Of a stretch of 64,000 bases of DNA, positions 18,798 to 25,587 are shown one piece after another (the first letter of the stretch is position 1; each line of letters starts with the position of its first letter). The DNA is from Moorena sp. SIOASIH (lineage in GTDB: Bacteria > Cyanobacteriota > Cyanobacteriia > Cyanobacteriales > Coleofasciculaceae), in assembly GCF_010671925.1 (NCBI RefSeq), contig NZ_JAAHIH010000005.1:558001-622000 (forward strand), given 5' to 3'. The position numbers and the translations under genes are program-made. The notes beneath the pieces were generated by a model. It was not told the DNA's origin and searched no databases. It saw only the letters and a program-made list of their open reading frames with translations.

Positions 18798-19178
18798 CTA
18801 ACCACCTGGTTTACCAACGTTATAATCCTCGTGGGACAAAACCGCGTGAGGAACCAATAAGCTACCCTGGTCGTGACAAATCATTCGGTAGTTGCGCGTT
18901 ACAGGAATACTGATGATCCAGCGGTTGTGGCGCAGCCGCTTGCCACCAAATTCTCTGTAATCCTGGTGATTCTCCAAACCAGCTATGATCCCACGAGCTT
19001 TGACCACCACATGGGTAGGAAGGTTTTTTAAGTCAATGGGATCATCTTCAAAACTAGACTCCCACTGCCGTTTTTGCTGTTTTTTCTCTTCCCGTGCTCG
19101 GTTTTTTTGATCACATCGGTGGCATGTTTTACCATACCCCTTGTGGCCACACGGAAATGTTTTCTTTCGTCTTGGCAT
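18798..19178 (-). CDS. Zinc-ribbon protein with RelE/ParE-like C-terminus (DUF7682-type)
   Basis: The N-terminus MPRRKKTFPCGHKGYG with CHRC forms a Cys/His zinc site of the sort annotated as DUF7682 in cyanobacteria. A basic linker (REEKKQQKRQWES) follows. The C-terminal part (residues 45-126) has a strand pattern ending RWIISIPVTRNYRMICHD and VLSHEDYNV, which resembles the RelE/ParE toxin fold, although no antitoxin gene is adjacent. A role in RNA binding or cleavage is inference only. The ATG at 19178 is the natural start. Confidence 0.75.
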   Translation of the reverse strand: MPRRKKTFPCGHKGYGKTCHRCDQKNRAREEKKQQKRQWESSFEDDPIDLKNLPTHVVVKARGIIAGLENHQDYREFGGKRLRHNRWIISIPVTRNYRMICHDQGSLLVPHAVLSHEDYNVGKPGG

Positions 19179-19385
19179 AAGACACTAGTTCGGGTTAAAG
19201 TCCCTAACCCGCTAATTAGGCTTCGGTGTAAGCCATTCCATAAAAAAAGGCAATTAGGGGGGGTAGTTGAACAAGATGGCAACTGATATCCCCTGGTATT
19301 TTATGTTAATTCAACAACTGCATCTATTTGAAGATTGTGCTGTTAGCATGGGGAAATCAGCTATGCAATCGGGTTTTTTGATGCC

Positions 19386-20876
19386 TTGAGTTCCCAACCA
19401 GCGTGCATTTACTGGAATTTGTATGATCTTTTGCTGATACTATTGATTTTGTGTGGCTGTCAACAAGCTCAGCCACAGGTGTCTCTTGAGCCCCCTCTGC
19501 CCCAAGACCCTTGGGTTCAGGCTTACTTTAATCATAGTAGGTCAGCCCAATACACAGATCCTTACCGGGGAGTAACTCGGGAGGGAGATAACTTGGAGCA
19601 AGTGATTGTGGATGCGATCGCATCAGCAAAGTCAACAGTAGATGTGGCGGTTCAGGAGTTGCGTATGCCCAGAATTGCCCAAGCTTTAGTAGAACGTAAA
19701 CAAGCTGGTGTCAAGGTCAGAGTCATTTTAGACAATAACTACAGCCTTCCGGTCAGTAAACTTACTGCTGAGTCAGTGGCAAAACTCCGCCAAAGAGAAC
19801 GCTCACGCTACAATGAGTCCCTAATATTGATCGACCGTGACGGAGATGGTCAGCTGAGTGCAACGGAAATTTCACAAGGAGACGCTTTAATCATCTTAGG
19901 AAATGGTGGTGTACCTATGATTGATGACACAGCGGATGGTTCTCGAGGCAGTGGCTTAATGCATCATAAGTTTATAGTTATTGATAAGAAAGTTTCTATT
20001 ATTACCTCAGCCAACTTCACTCTTAGTGATCTACATGGTGACTTTCAGTTTCGAGACAGTCGTGGCAATCCCAACAATCTACTCAAGATTGACAGTGTAG
20101 AGTTAGCTAACCAATTCACCCAGGAATTTAACCTGATGTGGGGAGATGGTGCTGGCGGTAAACCAGACAGTAAGTTTGGTCTCAAGAAGCCATCGCGACC
20201 AGTAGAGCAGGTGAGACTGGGGGATACAACTGGGGGGGATACAACTGTGGGGGATACGACTGTGGGGGATACGACTGTGGGGGATACAACTATCGCTATA
20301 CAATTCTCCCCAACCTCCACTACCAAACCTTGGGATCAGAGTAGCAATGGTCTGATCGCTCAAATCCTTCCTCAGGCTAGGGAAAGCATTCACATCGCTT
20401 TGTTTGTCTTTTCCGAGCAACGGCTAACCAATGTTTTAGAAAAATCCCATCAACAGGGTGTTACTCTCAAAGTGCTAATTGAGCCAAGTTTTGCCTTTCG
20501 GTATTACAGTGAGGGTTTGGACATGATGGGAGTAGCTGTTGCTCACAAGTGTAAATATGAGACTGGTAACCGTCCTTGGCGTCAACCGATTGCTACGGTC
20601 GGTGTGCCTCAGTTGCCAGAAGGAGATGTCTTACATCACAAATTTGCCATTCTGGATGGAAAGACAGTGATTACAGGCTCTCACAACTGGTCAAAAGCAG
20701 CAAATACCAGGAACGATGAGACGGTGTTAGTTATTCATAGCCCTATGGTTGCTGCCCATTTTGAGCGAGAGTTTCAACGCCTCTATGGCAAAGCAGTGAA
20801 GGGAGTACCAGTTAGAGTTCAGCAAAAGATTAAAGCACAGCAACAAAAATGTGTGCTTCTTGATCCACATTCTTGA
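19386..20876 (+). CDS. Phospholipase D-family lipoprotein with EF-hand-like insert
   Basis: Two HKD catalytic motifs are visible: HHKFIVIDKK followed by SANF (residue ~195) and HHKFAILDGK followed by GSHNWSKAA (~416). PLD-family enzymes act on phosphodiesters, either phospholipids or nucleic acids. The N-terminus (LLLILLILCGCQQ) looks like a lipoprotein signal with cysteine as the first mature residue, placing it on the outside of the membrane. Between the N-terminal fold and HKD1 lies a canonical EF-hand loop, DRDGDGQLSATE. A 15-bp tandem repeat encodes VGDTT units around residues 278-300, in the linker between the two halves. The start is TTG at 19386, chosen because it is just upstream of the signal peptide. 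Confidence 0.88.
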   Translation: MSSQPACIYWNLYDLLLILLILCGCQQAQPQVSLEPPLPQDPWVQAYFNHSRSAQYTDPYRGVTREGDNLEQVIVDAIASAKSTVDVAVQELRMPRIAQALVERKQAGVKVRVILDNNYSLPVSKLTAESVAKLRQRERSRYNESLILIDRDGDGQLSATEISQGDALIILGNGGVPMIDDTADGSRGSGLMHHKFIVIDKKVSIITSANFTLSDLHGDFQFRDSRGNPNNLLKIDSVELANQFTQEFNLMWGDGAGGKPDSKFGLKKPSRPVEQVRLGDTTGGDTTVGDTTVGDTTVGDTTIAIQFSPTSTTKPWDQSSNGLIAQILPQARESIHIALFVFSEQRLTNVLEKSHQQGVTLKVLIEPSFAFRYYSEGLDMMGVAVAHKCKYETGNRPWRQPIATVGVPQLPEGDVLHHKFAILDGKTVITGSHNWSKAANTRNDETVLVIHSPMVAAHFEREFQRLYGKAVKGVPVRVQQKIKAQQQKCVLLDPHS

Positions 20877-20978
20877 GCTTTAGGGCGACAGCCCCGCGCC
20901 CTACGCGGACATTGTGGGCGTCTCAAAGTTACCGTAAGGATAGTGGAGCCTTTATGGTTGGTCGGTTATGCATAAAAG

Positions 20979-21023
20979 AGGTGCGACCCGTGGCGAATTT
21001 AATTCGCCTACGGAAAGCGCACC
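20979..21023. repeat. Dispersed palindromic repeat, GGTGCG...CGCACC family
   Basis: Reads AGGTGCGACCCGTGGCGAAT and continues through AATTCGCC to AAGCGCACCT, a palindromic unit of about 45 bp. An almost identical copy is inserted in the coding sequence at 25308-25353; others lie at 224-277, 27884 and 28513. Confidence 0.8.
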
Positions 21024-21061
21024 TTTGGTTAAAACTTTATGATTAAGGCTCCACTAACAAT

Positions 21062-21190
21062 CAGGTTTCGTCTCTAGGAAGGATAGCCCGGTGACGAGCG
21101 TGAAACGGAGTCACCAACTAGGACTCCTTAGGTACAGGGAGACGAGCTATGAAACTCCTGACCAATTCGGAGGGAGTCATTCCCCTTCTG
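21062..21190 (+). ncRNA. Structured HEARO/omega-RNA-like region upstream of tnpB
   Basis: TCGTCTC (21068-21074) pairs perfectly with GAGACGA (21139-21145). Inside, GGTGAC (21090-21095) pairs with GTCACC (21110-21115). After the closing stem comes GCTATGAA, then a hairpin ACTCC...GGAGT and ATTCCCC. The order GCTATGAA-hairpin-AT(T/C)CCCC, together with CGAGCGT upstream, parallels the 3' part of the HEARO-like element at 24207. The identification as an RNA is inferred from these pairings. Confidence 0.45.
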
Positions 21191-21339
21191 TCGGCTTCCT
21201 GTTTCAATTGTCGTTTTTCAAAGTCGGTTACTCTGACTATCAACTTTTTATCTTTCATATTTTTTTTTCTATTATGGGTTGTCATATGGATACCCACATG
21301 TTAGCCTAATGATAGGTCGATAAACAGGAAGACAAAAAA

Positions 21340-22584
21340 ATGAGATCAGCATACCAGTACCGGTTAAGGTTGACGAAATCGCAGGTTACTAAGATAGAAA
21401 AGTGGTTGGACATGCTGCGCCATCAATACAACTATCTATTGGCGGATAGATTCAATTGGTATGAACAAAATCGCTGTTCTGTTAATTCCTGTCTTCTGGT
21501 TTGTCACTTACCTGAACTAAGAAATAATCCTGACTATTTTTCTCAAAAGAGGACTCTGCCTCAATTAAAGAAAGATAGACCTTGGTACAAGGAAATTCAT
21601 GCCCATGTTTTGCAAGATTGCGTCAAAAGAGTAGACCTGGCGATAGCGCAATTTTTGAAGGGTGACAACAATGGCAAGAAGAGCGGAAGACCAAGGTTTA
21701 AAAGCAAAAACAGGTATAAATCCTTCACTTTTCCGTCTCTATCAAAAACTCCCATAAATGGCAATATCTTGACGCTCCCTAAATTTGGGCAAGTTAAGAT
21801 GATCTATCACCGACCTATACCTGATGGGTTCAAGATTAAAACAGCTACCATAACTCGGAAGGCCGATGGTTATTACGTTACATTGTCAATCCAGGACGAT
21901 TCTGTTCCGGATGTTATACCAGTAGACAAAGTTACTAATCCCATCGGTATAGATATGGGTGTCAAGTCTTTCTTGGTAAAGTCTGATCGTACAGAGGTAC
22001 CCATTCCCCAGTACTATCGGAAAGCTCAAAAGCAGCTCAAGAAAATCCAGAAAGCTGTCAGTAGGTCTAAGAAAGGTAGTAACAACAGAAAAAAGGCTGT
22101 TATTAAACTTGGTAAAGCCCATAAAAAGGTTGCCGATACTAGGAAAGATTTTCATTTCAAAGCGGCCAAAGAGTTGCTAGACAACCACGACCTAGTCGCT
22201 CACGAGAAGCTTAATATAAAAGGTTTAGCCAAAACTAAAATGGCAAAATCAGTTTTGGATGCTGGTTGGGGTCAATTTCTGTCGATCTTATCAGTCAAAG
22301 CCGTTCGCGTAGCGTGGCCTACGGCCTTGAATGCTGGACTGATCACGAAGGCAGTAAATCCTCGTAACACTAGCCAAAACTGTTCTAATTGCGGGAAAAA
22401 GGTTCCAAAGAAGTTAAAAGACCGCATTCATTGTTGTCCTCATTGTGGTTATGTGACTGACAGGGATGTGAACGCGGCAATTAATATATTAAATTTGGCG
22501 GTGGGGCATCCCGTCAGCAATAAAGCTTACCGAGTAACCGAACTGTTAGGTGGTTTTGGTAAGAAGCCCGCGCTGTCCCGTTAG
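21340..22584 (+). CDS. tnpB: TnpB family RNA-guided nuclease (IS200/IS605) with in-frame palindrome insert
   Basis: A 414-residue TnpB with RuvC I in IGIDMGVKSFLVKSD, RuvC II in LVAHEKLNIKGLA, zinc ribbon CSNCG...CPHCG and RuvC III in VTDRDVNAAINIL. All three acidic residues are present, so the nuclease could be active. Around residue 322 the sequence KA-VRVAWPTAL-NAG contains nine residues encoded by a palindromic TTCGCGTAGCGTGGCC-type repeat, where relatives read straight from the strand into the helix. The gene ends in the transposon's right-end hairpin. No tnpA is adjacent. It differs strongly from the TnpB at 15179, so the two are separate acquisitions. Confidence 0.93.
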   Translation: MRSAYQYRLRLTKSQVTKIEKWLDMLRHQYNYLLADRFNWYEQNRCSVNSCLLVCHLPELRNNPDYFSQKRTLPQLKKDRPWYKEIHAHVLQDCVKRVDLAIAQFLKGDNNGKKSGRPRFKSKNRYKSFTFPSLSKTPINGNILTLPKFGQVKMIYHRPIPDGFKIKTATITRKADGYYVTLSIQDDSVPDVIPVDKVTNPIGIDMGVKSFLVKSDRTEVPIPQYYRKAQKQLKKIQKAVSRSKKGSNNRKKAVIKLGKAHKKVADTRKDFHFKAAKELLDNHDLVAHEKLNIKGLAKTKMAKSVLDAGWGQFLSILSVKAVRVAWPTALNAGLITKAVNPRNTSQNCSNCGKKVPKKLKDRIHCCPHCGYVTDRDVNAAINILNLAVGHPVSNKAYRVTELLGGFGKKPALSR

Positions 22585-22605
22585 GGCAGCGTCGGGAGTA
22601 TGTCA
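22567..22605 (+). mobile_element. Right end of the tnpB element (hairpin plus GGGAGTATGTCA)
   Basis: CCCGCGCTGTCCC and GGGCAGCGTCGGG form an imperfect 13-bp stem that overlaps the tnpB stop codon. It is followed by AGTATGTCA, the usual layout of IS200/IS605 right ends. The guide RNA of TnpB normally spans the 3' end of tnpB and this end, then runs into flanking DNA. The left end could not be placed with confidence. Confidence 0.65.
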
Positions 22606-22948
22606 CTAGAGCATACTATTGAATAGTTGGCATGACGGGTTATACCCCTCAATTTAATTTGAAAATGGTCTGTTGGGTTTTGTCGTTCGTAATTAGTCAT
22701 TGGTAAAACTTCCACCAATCTGTCATGGCCTGTTCAAAAATCGGTGTTGTCCGAACATTAAACCAGCTTTTTTCCTTAACACAGGTTTGCGCTGAGGTTA
22801 TCTTAGGTTTTGGGGCTTGGGAATACCAAGTAGGTAAACCTGCTCGACCTGCTAACCTTAATCGATATCTAGGGTTTCCTGGGTGTCAGAAATTCTCAAA
22901 GCTGTCACGAGCAGCAAAACTAAGTTATTTAATTGCTTGACGACTTAT

Positions 22949-24100
22949 ATGGCAAATGCCACCTGGACTCGCCGCCATATTCTTGCCTTGGCTGATTTTA
23001 CGCCAGATGAATACAATACAGTGTTACAAACTGCCGCTAGCTTTCGGGAGGTATTGTCCCGACGCACCAAAAAGGTACCTGCACTACAGGGTCACGTGGT
23101 TGCGAATTTGTTTTTTGAACCATCAACCCGTACTCGTAGCAGTTTTGAACTAGCGGCTAAACGTCTTTCTGCTGATATCCTAAACTTTGCACCAGGAACA
23201 TCTTCCTTAAGCAAGGGCGAAACGATTCTTGATACAGCGAAGACTTACCTGGCAATGGGAACTAATATGATGGTGATTCGCCATCGGCAGGCGGGAGTTC
23301 CTCAAATTATTGCTACTGAGATGAATCGACTCGGTGTCCAGGTAAGTGTACTTAACGCTGGTGATGGTCAACATGAACATCCTTCTCAAGGATTGCTGGA
23401 TTTGTTTACAATTTGTTCTTGCTTAGACTGGGATAATCCCCACATAGAACTGCTTGCTGGAAAAAAGATTACCATTGTTGGAGATATTTTGCACTCACGA
23501 GTTGCCCGTTCCAATATCTGGAGTCTGCTTGCGACAGGGGCAGAGGTTCATCTCGCTGGACCACCTACCCTACTTCCGCAATTATTTGCTGAATACAGTA
23601 GTACTCGTCTCCAACAACCTAGGGAAAAGCAACAGCAACAGTTATGGGCTAAGTCTAGCCTTGCTCACCAGCGGCAGTACACTGAAACCCCTCTGATTTT
23701 AGACGCAACGGTACCGATCACAAGTCAAGGCACCCATGCCCTGACGACTACGCAACAGTTACCAATTACTCATCCTAAGCTATATGTTCACTGGGACATT
23801 GAACCAGCACTAAAAGATGCTGACTTTGTCATGACCTTACGGCTCCAAAAAGAACGTATGATGACTCATTTGTTGCCTAGTTTGAGAGAATATCATCAGC
23901 GTTATGGAATTACCCGGGAGCGCCTCCAACTTTGCCAACCCAACGTTCACATTCTCCATCCTGGTCCAGTTAACCGAGGGGTTGAAATTAGTTCTGAGCT
24001 GATGGATGATCCCCAGATTAGCTTGATTCCTCAACAGGTGACTAGTGGAGTTGCGGTTAGGATGGCGCTACTTTACTTAATCGGTAGTGGTAAGTTCTGA
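22949..24100 (+). CDS. pyrB: Aspartate carbamoyltransferase catalytic subunit
   Basis: PyrB joins carbamoyl phosphate and aspartate in pyrimidine synthesis. The carbamoyl-phosphate motif FFEPSTRTRSSFELAAKRL is intact, as are HRQAG, DGQHEHPSQGLLDL, and LHPGPVNRGVEIS near the C-terminus. The ATG at 22949 (MANATWTRRHILALAD) is preferred over the frame start at 22883. The protein is 383 residues, longer than the roughly 310-340 usual for the family. The extra length lies between GPPTLLPQLFAEY and VHWDIEPALKDADFVM, a polar, glutamine-rich insertion of about 60 residues in the aspartate domain. It is flanked on both sides by TnpB/HEARO-type mobile DNA. Confidence 0.95.
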   Translation: MANATWTRRHILALADFTPDEYNTVLQTAASFREVLSRRTKKVPALQGHVVANLFFEPSTRTRSSFELAAKRLSADILNFAPGTSSLSKGETILDTAKTYLAMGTNMMVIRHRQAGVPQIIATEMNRLGVQVSVLNAGDGQHEHPSQGLLDLFTICSCLDWDNPHIELLAGKKITIVGDILHSRVARSNIWSLLATGAEVHLAGPPTLLPQLFAEYSSTRLQQPREKQQQQLWAKSSLAHQRQYTETPLILDATVPITSQGTHALTTTQQLPITHPKLYVHWDIEPALKDADFVMTLRLQKERMMTHLLPSLREYHQRYGITRERLQLCQPNVHILHPGPVNRGVEISSELMDDPQISLIPQQVTSGVAVRMALLYLIGSGKF

Positions 24101-24206
24101 CAGCTCATCCTTAAGAGCAAGGAGACTCTCGTTATACCCGCTTTCTTTAGCGAGAGAGGAATTGCGTCTTTGACGATAAATGTGTTAGAATAAGTATGGT
24201 CAATGA

Positions 24207-24518
24207 CCCACCCGAGACGATGGAAACAGATGCGCCTATACGAGCGAAGTCCGGTAATCTGGCGGCGCAGCCAAATCGGTAGACCGGGAAAAGAGGATGG
24301 GGCAATGGAAGTCCAACCCTTGAATCACAAGTGTATCAAGACTTTTCTTGAAACTCGACACATGAGAACCGCAGGGCTTGCGGGGATAGTCTGGGTCGCG
24401 AGCGTAAGACCAGAAAACCCCTTGAGGGTGGAGGCTGTTGCTATGAAGCACCAAACCAAATCGTGAGGTTTAGGAATCCCCCACTATAATCTTTTATTTA
24501 GCGGCGGGAGGATGTCAA
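24207..24518 (+). ncRNA. Stand-alone HEARO / omega-RNA-like element without nuclease ORF
   Basis: About 310 bases of GC-rich, non-coding, highly structured sequence, starting CCCACCCGAGACGATGG directly after ATGA (24203-24206) and ending GGCGGGAGGATGTCAA. Visible hairpins include CCGCAGGGCTTGCGG and GGTC...GACC. The tail GCTATGAAGC and the AAACC/GGTTT stem precede AATCCCCC. HEARO RNAs (HNH endonuclease-associated, now known as IscB/IsrB omega RNA) are reported to insert at ATGA or GTGA, and many copies lack the ORF. The element ends 12 bases beyond the stop codon of the next gene. The family call rests on recall of these features. Confidence 0.6.
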
Positions 24519-24530
24519 ACGCTGAGTACA

Positions 24531-25421
24531 TCAATTGCCCCAAGGTAAACTCTGACCATCACCCCATTTAACTGACGCCTGTACCAAACCCAAAATAAAT
24601 TCTAGCAATCCTCTCCACTGCTGTTGACTAGCAGTGACTCCTTGCTTGTGGATGTGTAGAATCAAATCTCGATCAGGATGGTTAACAATTTCCTGAGCAT
24701 AGCGGTTGATCACATCACCATCTAGTTGAATCACTGTTTGGGCGCAAATTAAATCATTGATTGACTTGACATTTGCCGGTTGCTGTGAATTAGTTTTTAG
24801 CAATGCCTGATTTCGACTATCTAGTGCTGCTTTGAGTTCACTGAGCTTACGCAAACAACGCAAGAAACGATGGTTCTTAAGAATCTGTTGCGCTTGAAGC
24901 ATTTCTTCTGAACTGCTGGTTTTAGTAGGGTTTGGTAGTCGGCTGTTAATTTGGTGCAGTTCTACTGTGGGATCGGTGAGGATTTCTTGGCCTCCTCTAG
25001 CCTGCTCTAGAACAGTGGGATCATACCAGGGTGAATTGGGATCACTCAGAAGCACGGTGTACTCTAGTTCTAAGGTTTTACGTAACTCAAGGTAGCGATC
25101 GCGTAAAGACTGATGAATTCCCTGTTGCTCTAGATAGTCTGCTGATATCGGGTAAATATCCCGGTAGGTTTCCCAGGGGATAAATTTATCTCCCTTAATT
25201 TCCTCCACTACCATGGTGTTAACTTCTAAGGCTGTGATGTCAATCAAGACATCCCCCAAAGAGCTATAAAATTCATCTAGGGTTTGACCTAATCTAGAAG
25301 TAACATCAGGTGCGACCCGTGGCGAATTTAATTCGCCAAGGTCAAGCGCACCTCGTTTTAAAGGTGATATTGCATCAGTAGTTGCTGGTTGCTTAAGGTT
25401 TCTGGTCTTGGTCACGGCCAT
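24531..25421 (-). CDS. Hypothetical cyanobacterial protein carrying an in-frame palindromic repeat
   Basis: The 296-residue protein is mainly helical and charged, with no motif I can assign. Segments such as YLELRKTLELEYTVLL and FLRCLRKLSELKAAL suggest an all-alpha soluble protein. Residues about 23-38 (KRGALDLGELNSPRVAPD) are encoded by a 46-bp palindromic repeat (25308-25353) found non-coding elsewhere, so the conserved part probably begins after it. It lies next to the acidic protein gene at 25588 on the same strand (about 165 bases apart), and the two may form a unit. Confidence 0.75.
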   Translation of the reverse strand: MAVTKTRNLKQPATTDAISPLKRGALDLGELNSPRVAPDVTSRLGQTLDEFYSSLGDVLIDITALEVNTMVVEEIKGDKFIPWETYRDIYPISADYLEQQGIHQSLRDRYLELRKTLELEYTVLLSDPNSPWYDPTVLEQARGGQEILTDPTVELHQINSRLPNPTKTSSSEEMLQAQQILKNHRFLRCLRKLSELKAALDSRNQALLKTNSQQPANVKSINDLICAQTVIQLDGDVINRYAQEIVNHPDRDLILHIHKQGVTASQQQWRGLLEFILGLVQASVKWGDGQSLPWGN

Positions 25422-25587
25422 GGTAATGATATATGAACTACCCTAAATATAGGTGGAGGAATGCTCGATTTCGACTCCTCTATGGAATCAAAATCGACCT
25501 AGGGCAATCTGTGTATGCCACGGGCGAAGTCTCAGGCAAAGCTTACTGCTTATCCTTTAGCACCAGAAAAAGCTAATTACGCCCAGA

